From assembly GCA_945643635.1 (NCBI GenBank), contig CALZFC010000040.1, positions 3,087,001 to 3,151,000 on the forward strand: DNA of 64,000 nt, in the 5' to 3' direction. The notes beneath the pieces were generated by a model. It was not told the origin of the DNA, ran no database searches, and was given only the letters and a program-made list of their open reading frames with translations. Position numbers and translations under genes: made by a program. The DNA comes from Allodiplogaster sudhausi. Lineage: Eukaryota; Nematoda; Chromadorea; Rhabditida; Diplogasteridae. Below are positions 1 through 13,218 of this stretch, in pieces (position 1 is the first letter of the stretch; each line of letters opens with the position of its first letter).

Positions 1-319
1 ATCGAGGATGCCACTAATTAGAGTGAGCAAACGGTCAGATTCTCCAACCATTCCTTCGTGATACGAAAAATTTAATCCGCCGGAATATGGCATTTTCGAA
101 AAGAAAGTGACACAAAAGACAAATAAGTAAGAGAAATGGAGTACCGCTTTTATCTCTGAATTCTTCCTGCAAAACCGCAATATTCGGCGAATGGGATAAT
201 AGTTCGAACAAGAACAGCGGTAGTTTCACAAAGGAGCAATTATCGCACTTATGCAGTTCTTGCTAACTGTTCCAAAGTCCTTGCTTAATTATACGGAAAG
301 GAAGTAAGCAGAAATAGTG

Positions 320-362
320 AGAGAGAGAGAGAGCGTGAGCGAGAGCGAAAGAGAGAGAGTGA

Positions 363-396
<34 letters not shown>
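320..396. repeat. GA microsatellite
   Basis: Interrupted (GA)n tract with occasional GC and GT steps. It lies downstream of the FERM exons, probably in an intron or intergenic DNA. Confidence 0.9.
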
Positions 397-402
<6 letters not shown>

Positions 403-899
403 GAGAAACTGACTGAGTGGTTGGTTCGTGAACGGCACGAAAAAGCTGATCATCAATTTCAGCTGAATTCTGAGCGGAAGAATGGCGAAGTTCATGAGTA
501 AAGAGATGATTCGGCCCCGCTCGCTGGTGCTGTATTACTCTGCAATGACATCCATGTCCCATTGCTCAATTGTATTAAGACGAAGGAAACACGAACTTTC
601 TGGCGTCTCTGACTTCTATCGAAAAATGACACTCTTGATAATAGATGTTATCAATGTAGCGCCAGTTGAAAACCTGTAATATCATGGGTATTATCATTTG
701 CAGGGGAAAAGGGAAATAATGTCAAATCAAACCGCCTGGATTTTCGGCCTCACCATAGCCTGTCCTCCTTGTTTACTAGCAGAAACCCCGTGTTCAGTCT
801 ACTCCTAACTGATCACCGTGCCATATTTTCCTTACCCCCACATTTTTTATTGGCTTCTCGATTGCGACTTTATTCCCAGATCATTAGCTGGAGTTATAT

Positions 900-3033
900 A
901 TCGACAGAAAGAGTGCAAAACAAATGTATTTGAAAAGGGAACTGGCGTGTTCGAACCCTGAGAGGTCTAGCTAGATCCGCTGCATCGTACTGCAACAGTC
1001 CGTGGCTGCTGAGAGCGAGGAGAGTGGATGGCTGCTCCGCCCTCTCGCGTGCTCGGTAGAAGCGACTGCCGTACGTGGCAGACCGCTCACTCATCTCCAT
1101 GAAGCTTAAACATTACTTTCTTTCTCTCAACAATAACCCATCGTAAACAGTTTTAACGCGTAAGGAGTCTACAAAGACCTGGTCCACTTAAAAGAAGAGT
1201 TGGTTAAATAAACGAGCACTGCAATGATCATCTAACTGTAGGTATTTGGGTCAAGTTATCTCTCTCTTCCTGTCTGTCATTTAGATTCCACCACTCGCTT
1301 CCCAATCGTTTCTACCCGAATATCACGTGAATAACATTAGGAAAAAAGTGACTAAAACAATCAGATAGGGGATAATGCGACTTAAAAAAAAGAAGAAGAA
1401 AATATGGCAAAGAGGAAGAGCACATGAAGAATGGCTTTAGGGGCAAAGTTGGTTCGCAAGAAAAGTACTAAAGAAGAAAGAGTGCTTTATGTCTCAGAAA
1501 GAGACAAGTGCCTGATGGTATTCGGAGAAGAGAAAACGGCTAATGGGCTGAGAAAGGAAGAAGCCGGCCTCATACATCACAGCAAGCTACTCCATTTTCA
1601 TCCTTGAGCAGTTGGAGTAAGCAGAGAGTAGGGAGTAAGAAGAGGATATAAAGGCGAAGAGAAGGAAATAAGTTAACAATATAAGACAGTGAAGTGAGCA
1701 GCCCTTGCAACGAAAAGAGAAAAACGAAAAAAAAAAATCATTCTCAAAATGTCATGGAAACGGAAGCGCAATGAAGAGAAAATATCGTAAAAGTCATGGG
1801 AAGACATATAAAAAAAACACACACGATATAATTCATTCAAAGGAACTTTTATTAAGAAGAGTACTTCTACCCATCAAAATTTTAATAATGAGAAAGGAAA
1901 TTTTTTTAAATAAAAGTGTAGGCAGGAAAGAGAAATCATAGTTAGGAACACATTTTCAAGAAAACTGAAGCGTACCGTACGATGGCAGTTCCACGCGGCT
2001 GGCCAGCGAGCTTCTCATACGCAGCGATCACAGCCGCTTCCCACGCGGCGGAGGACTCCAGGGGAGATGCGGAAGAGGAGAGCAAACGACGCGGCAGAGG
2101 GAAGACAGCTCGCAGCAGGTCGAGGCAGGACTGGCAGCTGCAATCGAAATTGTTTATTTGAATTCAAGTAATTCAGTGTGTACAAAGTCGGCATTTTTAT
2201 TTAAGACGAGTTTGGTATTTGGACAATCTGATCCTTATTGGTTAGACAGGGAATAATCGTATCGTAAGGAAAGGAGATTGACATGAAAAAACTTCTAACT
2301 GCGTGAGGACAGCAAACTTGTGAGATACGAGATAGTGAAGGCTAGGAAAATATAACGGGAAGAATAGAACAGCGAAGAAAGAAAGAGAGATGATGACGAT
2401 CACGATCAAGAGGTGAATTGTGCAGATTGAAAGAACTGAAGAGTACTTCAAAGGGCGAGGATATACACAGGAAACCTGACCATGCAACGAAAAAATGAAG
2501 CGAGAGGAAAGAGACTCATATACACATGTGAATTCATTATAATAAAAAATGTTGACTTGAGATCCACCCAAAGGTGATCCCATTTCTGGTTAAGACGAAA
2601 GGAGATCGATGGGGCAGCCAAGAACACGACCGGTTTAAGTCGTAAGTTCAAAGATGGCATCACTAGATAGCACGGCAGGCTCAGCAGGCCATCTCTGGCC
2701 TCATCCCTCATACTAGGTCCTCTCTGAGGTAACATCCTTCCTTGCAACATCGATCATCTTCTATTCTCTCTTGATCTCCCTCCCTCTCTCTCTCTCTTTC
2801 TCTCTCTCACTCTCCTCTGCCTCCAATTCTCCCGCCATTTTCATCAAAGAAAGCAAATTGAAGTGAATGGTGGCTTCATGGAACGGTGCTTGGAATGACC
2901 TCGGCCTAGTCACCTTCCCAGGTGGACCAACCGCTTTTTGCTTACTTCTCAACAAAAACATCAAAGAAATGTCACGAATAAATGAGAGAATAAAGCAGGA
3001 CAAAAAAATCCACGAAGTAACACAGGGAAGCCC

Positions 3034-3082
<49 letters not shown>

Positions 3083-5530
3083 AGGGAGGGAGGGAGAGAG
3101 AGAGGGAGGGAGGGAGGGAGGGAGGGAGGGAGGGAGGGAGGGAGGGAGGGAGGGAGGGAGGGAGAGAGACGAGTGGAAAATATAGCTAGAACTGAAGGGT
3201 TAAATGCTATAATTAAATAAAAAGAGCCGCAAGGAACTCTGGAGTAAGCAATTCTGATCTCGATTCACAGGGCAAAAGGATCGATGACGACACTCGATAA
3301 ACATCAAAGTTGGGGTAGTAAGTATCCCAAATCTCTGAAGAAGGTGGAAAATTATCTTCAAAAATTTTCGGCATCAAAAAATATTCAAAAAAAGTCAAAC
3401 TTTTAGCTAATTTCTCAAATTTGGAATTAAAAGAATAAGTTGGGGTTGTGTGCAAACGTTCCTCAAAAACAACTATCCGATTATTCCCTGCCCTGAGCAT
3501 ACGATAAAGGGAGTAATTCCGATACAGCCAAGGTTGAATGCACATGGCAAGAGGAGTAAGCAGAGCAACTCAGGTAGAGTAGAGGCCGGGGGGAGCAAGG
3601 TCTGCTGTCTCATTGCGGAGAACACATTATGAGTTGCTGCCAACCGGGGAAGGGGCACAGCCCATTCCGCAAAGAACTGTAGCTATTTGCTGCCGAAGAA
3701 CAAGGCCAGTACTCAACCAAATAGGGTCACAAGTCATTTATGTGACAGGAGAGGGATGAATACGGGGATCAAGAGCGGAAAACACATCCGCCATCCCCGT
3801 GCTTTACAATCAGAAGAAATAAGAGATTATTCCAGCACTCGCTGGGAAATAGCAATTAATTGGAAGCGCGAAAAAAGATAACGAGGCCAATAGAGCAGTT
3901 TCATGCACTCGCAGGGGAGACAGGGCTGACTCACTGAAACAAAGCCAAGGGAGGAGCAGTCGGCTGAAATCTCAATCTCCAAATACCGGAGAGTTAGATG
4001 AGCAATTCTTCGAGTCTATTAAAAGTATAAGAAACTAACTCAACGAAGTCCCCGTTGAAGATGTGGAGAAGAAGCGCCGCGGCTTGCACGTATTTCTCCT
4101 GGTCAAAGTCCAACAGCTCCTGAGAATTAATTTCAACTTTCTTTGTGTAACGCAAGGGAAACGAAAACTGTTAATATTATATGAAGCCTTTCCAAGAAGT
4201 ACCAAGACCCCGCAAACACAAAGGAATGAATGATATTAAAGTGAACAATCCGCCTTTTTTACTTTTTATATACAATTCTAACATCATAACAAACTATTCC
4301 TTGGAAAATTAATTAGTCGACAAGCAACGGAGAAAATGAATTAATATTCCCCCCGAAGTAGCGCTTGATAAATCAGCAACCACAAGTTTAAATAGCTGGA
4401 GGTAACGAATTTATTCATCCGAGCGACAACATAATGAGAGTCTTTCCTGATGAAAGTGAGAAGGCTGTAGAAGAAGACGGAAGATGGAAGGAACGAGGGA
4501 AAGCTGGTAGGAGAGGAGAGAGAGAGGGCGGGAAAACGAGACGCAGAGAGAGAGGGGGGAGAGACCTAATGGTAGATAAGAGCAGCCCTCACTCACCACC
4601 CTTGATAGCCGTGACAAGCGGAGACATTGTCAAGTGTAATCTGACAGAAATTAATTACCACTTTCACAGGTAAGCGGGGAAGCGTTTAGCCGAGAGCAGT
4701 GGAGGAAGAACCCCAACCCCCCCCCCCCCACTCGAGCAGCGATAACCCAGTTATCACCTATCAGGCATGAATAACATGCTAACACCTAATACCAAGGTGG
4801 AAAACAGCATCAGAATAGAATCAAACTAAGTGAAAGCTTCCCAAAATAGGCTGTTCAACGTGCCCTCGCCAGTTGTTGCTGGGCATCGAGAAAGTAGAGT
4901 TGCACAGTTGTCACGTCCATCAGCTCGGTTATCGAATCGACGAAATATCTGCACATAGAGCTTGAAAGGCACCCGTCGCATGCTTCATAGCAAAGATAAT
5001 GACACATTTAACATTTAAATTATACCAGAGTTGAGTGTCAATTAAAATAGGAGTAATAAAAAAAAGCGACGAACTTGACATTGTGGGAAAGACGAAGACG
5101 TGGTCCTTTCCCCGAAGGCGGCAGCTCGGAATCCACCAAGCGTTTATCAGGCGATAACCAGTGATACTGATTACTGAAATTGCAAAGAAAAAAATTTTTT
5201 GGTAAGTTTTTTTTTTACCAAGTTTCAGCGAAAAAACAATCAACATTTTTGGGGAACCTCTGGGGTAGTGATAGTCGAAGAGTACCAGAATATTAAATAA
5301 TTTAGCAGGTGAATTTTTCGTTATTAGAGACTTCTACATAGCAAGGTAACATCCACTGCTCACTGTTCATCAACGTAGGCAAGGCCGAAGAGATGTCGAT
5401 CTGGCTTCTGCAGCCCGTAGTGGCACGCGATCACCGACAGAAGTTCACTCACAGTAATCCGGGGCAGTACCGTAATCTCCAGAATCTCGCCGTCCAGCAG
5501 CCGAATAGTTGCATGGCGACACTCGTTCAT
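900..5530 (-). CDS. FRMD4-like FERM-domain protein (N-terminal part)
   Basis: Minus-strand exons spell a FERM domain in order. Approximate exons are 5530-5355 (HATIRLLDGEILEI, HLFGLAYVDEQ), 5163-5070 (HWLSPDKRLVDSELPPSG), 4945-4868 (YFVDSITELMDVTTVQLYFL), 4119-4040 (ELLDFDQEKYVQAAALLLH), 2137-1967 (AAWEAAVIAAYEKLAGQPRG) and 1106-900 (ERSATYGSRFYRARE, LSSHGLLQYDA). Block by block this follows FRMD4A/B: ubiquitin-like lobe, acyl-CoA-binding-like lobe, then the PH-like lobe with its TYG and GL-QYD motifs. Known FRMD4 proteins are membrane-cortex scaffolds at cell junctions that bind cytohesins; that role is inferred here. The ATG at 5530 follows an acceptor directly (TTACAG-TGC-ATG), so a trans-spliced first exon is plausible. 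The 4119-4040 and 2137-1967 exons join in phase (GA+C). The donor of the 4945-4868 exon does not join the next exon in frame, so that boundary is unsettled. The C-terminal half was not found and may lie below 900 or outside the window. Confidence 0.75.
3036..3170. repeat. Compound GA / GGGA microsatellite
   Basis: A pure (GA)n run passes into a long (GGGA)n run, 135 bases in all. It lies in the large intron between the 4119-4040 and 2137-1967 exons of the FERM gene. The GGGA part is a run of closely spaced G triplets. Confidence 0.95.
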
Positions 5531-6459
5531 GCACTGTAAGTCTTCTTGTTACAAAAGTCAAAAGGCTTTCACGACAGCTGAACGATGGAACAGCACGACG
5601 TTTCGATTACTTACCAACATGAAAAAAACTTTGTTAGATAAAAGGGAGATATTATAAGAGTTATTATAAACAGCTCGTGGAAGCAGGCGAGATGAACGTA
5701 AAACTGCAAAGGCACAAAGAACTCTCCAACCATACCTCTCAGTTACAAGTTACACCGGTAGTAAGTGAATGGCAAAGGGAGGATTATCCCGAATAATAGA
5801 GGTCGCCTGGGCTATTATGTTCGGGGATTACTTGCTCCATGCATGGTGACAACAAGCGGCAATGCATTCTTTCAGGCTCTTTGCTCTCATTTGATAGTCT
5901 ATCTACCTCAATCAGACACATTCTTGAATGATCACGCTTGCAATACTTCGCAGGTAAGATACACACTGCATATTCAGCTGAAGTGACATAAGAAACAGAT
6001 AGTATGGAAGTGAAACCCAAAAGCATCAGTTGCGCGCTACGCTCGCACTGACGCCAACCACTGGAACTACGAAGAATGGCAAACATTCGAGAGTAAAATA
6101 AGCAAGTATAAGAAGATAGGAGGTAGCCTAGGGCAATCGTCCTGTCCTTATTAGACTTTCCGCTCCAGCACCTTTCGATGTGAAATTGAGCATGAGTTCC
6201 GAGCGGGGGAAGCGACAAAGGATCGTGCATAAGGCAACGAGAGGAATTGCGAATGAGCGGGAAGGCAGAAAGACGGAAAAGATCCCACTCATGAGAAACC
6301 TCCACAATATCTCAATCACTTTCCATTTACAGGGTCATTAAGCCTGCGATTGTTCGGAGACAAATGGTCATAGAATTGAAGGTTCTATTAACAGTGAATA
6401 ACTGAAAGCGTTCAATTACAAATTACCTTTATGTTTACTGCAAAATAATTAACTACTAG

Positions 6460-6992
6460 GGTACTATTTCGGTTTGACTACCCAAAACCTCAAATTTTTT
6501 TTCCAAAAAAATCTTTTTTCCTAAAACTTGCCCAAGGGGGTTATTTGAGGCAAGGAAACCGAATATGAAGTTCATTTTGATCAGTTTCGCCGTTTTCGAA
6601 TGTTACGGCACGTTTACGGTAAATGACTAATTTGCTCCAAATTGCCTTTAAAAAAATCTCTACGTTGCGGTTATTTGATGAGAGGAAGCTGATCGTGAGC
6701 ATGAGGTTGGTTTTGTTTGATTGCGACATCTCAAGAAGTTATGGTTGGTGTATAGCTTGAAGAATCAGAGATGATGATTACCTGGTTGAGTTCCTCTGGC
6801 TCAAACAGTTCGAAAGCACCGGCGTGGTCTTTTCAACCTTTGGAATCAGCTAACTTCTTGGGATGTCGAAATCAAACAAAACTAACCTCATATTCAGTTT
6901 CCTCGCATGAAGTGACCCCCGAGGGTAAGTTTCAGCAAAAAAAATGTTAGAAAAAATTTGGGGGTTTTGGGTAGTCAAACCGAAATAGTACC
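6460..6992. mobile_element. hAT-like MITE with perfect 30-bp terminal inverted repeats
   Basis: The ends at 6460-6489 and 6963-6992 are perfect 30-base inverted repeats beginning GGTACTATTTCGG, and weaker matching continues inward. The element is flanked by the 8-base direct repeat ACTACTAG (6452-6459 and 6993-7000), the target-site size of the hAT superfamily. Inside, about 6675-6740 and 6850-6910 form a second inverted repeat, so the element can fold back on itself. It has no transposase frame, so it must be non-autonomous. The perfect ends suggest fairly recent insertion. Confidence 0.88.
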
Positions 6993-7685
6993 ACTACTAG
7001 TAATACTTATCGCATCTTAAATTTAGTGTGCCATGTGCTATACAAATTCATAATCGGTCGAGGTTTAGTATCAAATGCTTAAATTACACAATTTTAATAT
7101 CGCGATTGAACGGACAACATAGCGATCTACTGGAATTTTGCAAGGTGGGCGCGGCAAAGTGCGCATTAATGTGCTCTAAAGACATGAAATGATAGTGAGA
7201 TCTATCGCCTTAGCAACCAGTTAATAAGACAACTGTGCTGCATATCCAAGCACCCCTGAAGAGAACACCTCGTTTACCAAGTTGCGAGTGGTTGCGAAAG
7301 TCATTCCATTCCATTCGTCTCTTGCCATCTCTCGTATTTGCTTTATGAATGTGTAATCTTTTTGTTATCATCTGCCGAGGCTGGAGAGAGAAGAAAGAGT
7401 GGGCGGTTGCACAAAGGAAAGAGCATAAAGTGTCAAGCTGGAAGAAAAAAGAAAGCGGAAGGAATGGAAAGCTAATTCTTCTCTCCTTGTATTAGATTGC
7501 CGATTTTATTTGCCAGTAGACTAATATGCACAAACATTCGAAGTCGCAAAGATGATGTAAAGGTTGTGCATGTTTTCCTTTCAAAAAAAAAGTTGTTAAG
7601 GTTGCACCTTTGCATTATGTAATGGAAAGAGACAATGAAAATGACATTCTGCTTTTCATCACGAACTATGATTGCTTTATTACTC

Positions 7686-7786
7686 TCAATATCTCTCTCT
7701 CTCACTCTCTCTCTCTCACTCTCACTCTCTCTCTCTCTCTAGCTCTCTCACCTCTCTCGCTTTCCCCTCTCTCTATCTCTCTCTCC

Positions 7787-7830
<44 letters not shown>

Positions 7831-7891
7831 TTCTCTCTCTCTCTCTAGCTCTCTCCCCTCTCTCGCTTTCCCTCTCTCTATCTCTCTCTCC

Positions 7892-7932
<41 letters not shown>
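7686..7932. repeat. CT microsatellite (247 bp)
   Basis: The longest CT tract in the window, with short CTAG and CTTTCC interruptions. A 60-70 base segment containing AGCTCTC-CC-TCTCGCTTTCCC occurs twice (about 7741-7790 and 7847-7895), showing internal duplication. Confidence 0.95.
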
Positions 7933-7934
<2 letters not shown>

Positions 7935-8319
7935 ATCAATCACTGTCACCTATCAAGTGAATACACATCTACATTGAAAGGAAAGCGATGTGACGTTGGC
8001 GGGTCATAATTTCGGTTGGTAATAAAAGAAGTCGGCTCTGAAAAATATTGGTGCTTCCTCTACTCCCTCCCACGTCTCTGCCTCATGGAGCAGAGGAAAA
8101 GGATAAAAAGACAGCAATTGAAAGAATGGAGGAATATAAGCAGAGGTAGCGACCACATCAATGCTGGCAGTGTAATAAGACCAGGCTTAATAGTTCAAGT
8201 TCTCGACTAAACAGCAGAAAGGTGTGAAGAAGGATATACGCTGAAATTAATTCCCGGATCAAGGAGAATTATGAGAAAAGAATGTGAAAGTAAAAGAAGG
8301 GTGTTACCAAACAAAGTAG

Positions 8320-8410
8320 AACATGGGAGAGAGAGAAAGAGAGAGCGAGATAGAGAGAGCGAGAGAGAGATAGAGAAGAGAAAGCAAGAGAGAGGGAGAA
8401 TGAGAAAGCG

Positions 8411-8441
<31 letters not shown>

Positions 8442-8700
8442 GAGAGTGAGAGAGTGAGTAAAATGGTGAATGGGAATGCAGGGAAAGAGAGGTAGAATAA
8501 GAAATGAAAGAGCTGTAGGATGAGATGGGTAAGCGTCAAAGGAATTGTGTATCCAGCTTCTCTGGAAAAGGCAAGGTGCTGGGAAGATCACGAGGAAGAA
8601 GAAGGAGTGAAAGGAAATGGTGGGAGAAACTAGGGACGACAGTGGGATAAAGAAAGAGAGAAAGTTAGAGAGAGAAATATAGAGACAGAGACAGAGAGAA

Positions 8701-8748
<48 letters not shown>

Positions 8749-8948
8749 CTAGAGAGAGAGAAAGAGAGCGGGAGAGAGAGAGAGAGATCGTGAATGAAAT
8801 ACGGGAGGAACAGTGCAAACATGGCAATGGAACAAGTCAGCCGTGTTGGGGTCGCTATGCCTCCTACGAGTGAAAGAGAAGAAAAGAACAGAAATAGATA
8901 TGGGATAAGATGGAGGAGAGAATAAGGGTTATAGAAAAGAGCGGAAAC

Positions 8949-8984
<36 letters not shown>

Positions 8985-9085
8985 TGAGATGGAGAGAGAT
9001 AGAGAGTGGGAATTAGGAAGAGAGAGGAAAACGTATAGAGAGAGAAAAATAGACAGGCAGAAAGAGAGAGAGAGAGAGTGAGAGA
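8320..9085. repeat. Cluster of GA microsatellites
   Basis: Three purine-rich blocks lie close together, about 8320-8456, 8655-8790 and 8946-9085, all with GA on the plus strand and separated by unique sequence. Frames through them give only Arg-Glu or Ser-Leu repeats. Confidence 0.9.
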
Positions 9086-9459
9086 TAAAGGGGAAATGAG
9101 AGAGACAGCGAGGGAAGGGGAGATAGCAACGAGAAGAATAGGATGTAGCGGGCATGGAACACTGCCCGTCGGCGACAACTTGCATAGAAGCTCGCTGCAG
9201 AGCAACAATCTGGACGCGCACAAAAATTGCAAGACCGTGGGAAGCGGGGGAGGCTGAGGAGCGAGAGATGCCAAGTGGAGGGCTGTTCTTTTCCTTTTCT
9301 TCTCTTCAGGATTCGCTTCACTGCATCTCTTTATTTACTCAATATTCATATTATTCTACAGAATGTAATCTGTAAAGTCCAATGCGTTCTTTTTGTCTAA
9401 CCGTCTTGCGCTCTTCCACTCTCTCCAACGCACATCGCTCTCGACATCTGCTCTTTGAA

Positions 9460-9461
9460 TC

Positions 9462-9505
<44 letters not shown>

Positions 9506-9665
9506 GAACGTGATCGAGCTGGATGAAGCTGACCCCAGTCACCAAGGGATCCAGGATTCATTTATCACACACGCACGAGCACAATCCGCACAGGGCAGAT
9601 GTCTCTCACACAATCTCATCATCAGACCAGACTTCCAGAGGCAGCTATGGAAGTGAGAAAAGGAA

Positions 9666-9731
<66 letters not shown>

Positions 9732-9735
9732 GGAG
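9460..9735. repeat. Facing CT and GA tracts
   Basis: A (CT)n run at about 9460-9500 and a (GA)n run at about 9661-9730 sit 160 bases apart in opposite orientation, so they could pair as an imperfect hairpin. Confidence 0.85.
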
Positions 9736-10438
9736 GGACAGAGCAATGGAGAAGCAGGGAGAGAGACAATTAGAGAACGTGAGAGGGAAAGAGAGAATAT
9801 GAGCAGCAGCAGGGAAAATGGTAATAAATGAGGCTTCCTCGGATGGTTAGCTCTTCCACAGAAGCGAATCGCTTATGCTATGCAGTGAGAATGAATGATT
9901 GAATAAGCGAGATTGTACAGGTCATAAGTTGGAAAAAAATCTTTCGTGTTGAAAAATATTTGGAAAAATAGAAGCGATAAAATTCATTCATCCACTGTAT
10001 AGAGGGAGAGAAGTGGAGGGAAGGGGGAGGAATAGGCCATGGCAACTTGTGGAGCCTTATTTGAATTTCAGAGATGATGACGAACGAGAAAAACACTAGA
10101 CGGAGATCGAGGAAAACACAGAAAAAGGTGCTAAAAGAACAGGTAAATGGATAGAGCTATGCAGCGCTTTCTCTCCTCTTTTTTAGCCAACGTTATGGAG
10201 GACAATTGCGCTTCTTCAAACACGGATCATCTACAAATAAAAACTGTGCTACTGCTCATGTCCTGCCTTTTCGTTTCAGGCTTGAAGAGAATCACATCCA
10301 GTTCAGTGTTAATCTGGCGTTTCGTCTTCTCTATTCTCTTTCTCCCTCTCATTTCGCCTCGTTGAATTATAAGATGAATCTATGAATCGTCATGACTATT
10401 GGCAGGAATGATGGCTCTCCTTCGCATGAATTGCACCT

Positions 10439-10443
10439 ATTGA

Positions 10444-10480
<37 letters not shown>

Positions 10481-11292
10481 TGGAGAGAGTGAGAGGGAAA
10501 GAGTGAGTGAGGAGAGAAGGTAACTGAGAGGAAAGGGAGGAGAGAGAGATCCCAAAGTATGTATGTGAAGAGGCCGTAATATTTTATGGAATGTACACAT
10601 TGAATCTCTTCGAGGCACATTGATTTCTGCAGAAGTCATGGCATGATTTATGCGATCTTCACGTCTCCGAACTTGGATGGAGGCTCAGAAATGAAAGGAA
10701 AGAAGCAGCTGAGACCTGCTGCACCTTCCAGTCCATGCGAAGACTCTTCTTCAATCTTAGATGGGCGCGAGAAGGGCTGAATGGTAGACAAGAAAGGAAT
10801 GGGGAGCTACTTCAAGACTGCGCAGTCAAGCAGCTCTTGTCTTCCTTCTAGTTCCCTCTCTCTCACTCCCTCTCTCATTCTCTCTCTCTCTCGCCCTCCC
10901 TCTCTCACTCTCACTCTCTCTCTCTCGCCCTCTCTTTATTCTTCCGCTCTCTATGCATACATCAAGACTATGATGATGCCCAGTGGCCAAGTAAGTGAAG
11001 AACGTGGGAGCGATGGAGGAAAAGAACAAAAAGTGCAGAGAATGAAGAGAGACGGAGTAAGAGGGGATAAGAAACATCAAGATTAGAAAAGAAGAGGACA
11101 ATAAAAAGGCTTGATTGATTTAGATAATTGCAGTCAGAAGTGGAAGCATCAGTGCACGATGTTGTTGGGAAGGGAACTCGATTATTGTTTGTAGCATATA
11201 ATTTATATGCCAGCAAAAACTGATTAAACATTGCTAAGAACCAAGAGCCATTCACCATTGTAAGCCGCCTTTTGGCCTGGGTCGATTGTGAG

Positions 11293-11327
<35 letters not shown>

Positions 11328-11370
11328 TATAAAGGGAGAGAAAGAAATATAAAGGGAGAGAAAGACGTTA
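10439..11370. repeat. GA/CT tracts with a small tandem duplication
   Basis: GA at about 10439-10500, CT at 10855-10935 and GA at 11286-11370. In the last, a 21-base unit containing AATATAAAGGGAGAG is repeated in tandem at about 11325-11366. Confidence 0.85.
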
Positions 11371-12689
11371 GACCGTCCAGGCGATGACAGTGCGAACAAA
11401 CACATTAGAGCAGCCAGCCAGTGATGGACTGCTGGAAAAGTGCTGTGGAAAGGCGCCTGAGGCTCGGTAAAGATTGAGGTCATGAAGATGAAGCAGAGAG
11501 GGACAGGGTGAACAGAGAATCAGTGGAACGAATAACTTTCACTGCTTTAACTATTCAATGAAATAGCATGAAAAGCTGATCGGTAATTATAAATCCAACG
11601 TCGTAATGAATTGGCAGTCCAAAGCCATGACAGCTTCAGGTACTTTGCTTGTATTGCTTGCATAGCTCAGGGTTACCGCATTGAAATGGCAACCCCTTCC
11701 CCAGGGTTGAGACAAGAACAGACCTATAGAGTGAGCGATGCGCTGTGGCGTGAAATAACAAAGGATTGGGGGTTAGAGCAGGAAGGGGGATGGGGTGGGA
11801 GTAAAGTGTGCGAAGGACTCAGAGGGGAGGAAGTGAGAGGGAGAATGGGCTTTCCTTGGGAATGGTAGTGGACGAGCTGCGAATTGAAAGGGACAACTAG
11901 AAAGAAATAATTAATGTGTATATACATACATATATAGTCTATGAAAGTCGAGTAATATCGTGCGACAACAACAAAATGAAAATGACACAATGTTGTAATT
12001 TGTACAGTTCTCACGGGTCTCACGGAGAATACATGATGAGTTGATGAAAAGGGGGAAGGGCATTGGAATCCCTCGAGGGGCTCATCTTCCTGTCCCTTGC
12101 GCAGCACAAAAAGGGAGTGCGAATCGGAGACTCCAGTGCTGGAAGAACTATCGCAGAGCTCTGCCTGGCTAGAGGCTGAGCAAACATTCACCAGAGACTT
12201 GGGGATCCGCGTGTTATGAGCAGCGGCAGATCAATGCGTAGGCCAGTTCTACTCCAGTTGCCGCTTTCATTACTCGATTAACCTCCCTAGCTCTCATCTT
12301 CACGTTTCCATTCCTCCAGCGTCATGGTCAGCTTGCTATCCTTGATTTGCACCTTCATGTGTGGTATTTTAATTAGTACCACTACTGTCCCAAATTCCTT
12401 TCTTCTCCAGGTAATGATGCAAATGAATCCTAAGTTGAAATTTGCATACAATTTTTGTGAATAATATAAGCTCAAGCGCGAGACAAATCAAAGAAAGAAT
12501 AAAGAAAGAGAGAAGTTTATTCCTAGAGTCTCCGAAATTTCGGAAGAGACAATGCAAGCGGAGAAGAGAAGCAGAGAATAGAAGCACTAAAGCAAAGGAA
12601 CATGCGGTATATGCAGACTTGATAAAGAGAGAAGGAAGATTGTGTTACCTGGAGGAAGGTGTGTAGATGTGTATAGGAAGAGTGACTGG

Positions 12690-12748
12690 GAAAGTCAGAG
12701 AAGGAAAGAAAGATGGAGAGAGGGACCGAGAGGAAGAGACAAAGAGGA

Positions 12749-12780
<32 letters not shown>

Positions 12781-12790
12781 TGAGTGAGAG
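12690..12790. repeat. GA-rich tract
   Basis: Purine tract of GA with AAAGAG interruptions. No coding signal. Confidence 0.8.
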
Positions 12791-13168
12791 GTGAATAACA
12801 GAGAGCAAGTGGAAGTGCGTGATGAAGCAATATAAAGACGAAGAGTGAAAGGGTAGATGAAAAAGCTCTCTCTCTCTCCCTCTCTACTTTCTTTCATTCC
12901 ATCTGTCAATTGTGTGTCTTCTACTTCTGTAGACAGTACTGCCCAGGGAAGCAAGCACCATAAATCATCCGAAGTGTCAAACAGCTGAAGGGAACAGGTA
13001 TTGTTCGATACAGAAGAAGCATTAGAAAACGAACATGAGAGAAGAAATGAGAGAGAAAGAAAGGGAGGAATAAGTGGGAAACAAATAAATTGTACTCATA
13101 GATCAATCCTACGAATATACATATGTCACGCACATTAACTACATACATGCTGGGCAAGGCGATATTAA

Positions 13169-13171
<3 letters not shown>

Positions 13172-13217
<46 letters not shown>
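13172..13217. repeat. AT dinucleotide microsatellite
   Basis: About 46 bases of alternating AT with one ATAC interruption. It is the only long AT tract in the window. Confidence 0.95.

Positions 13218-13218
<1 letters not shown>

Noticed and set aside
930..965. GTTCGAACCC stretch resembling a tRNA T-arm
   Set aside because: It lies inside or at the edge of a FERM exon and has no matching acceptor stem, anticodon arm or D-arm.
8304..9274. Long minus-strand Ser-Leu-rich open frames resembling membrane proteins
   Set aside because: They are translations of CT microsatellites; the hydrophobic look is an artefact of alternating TCTC codons.
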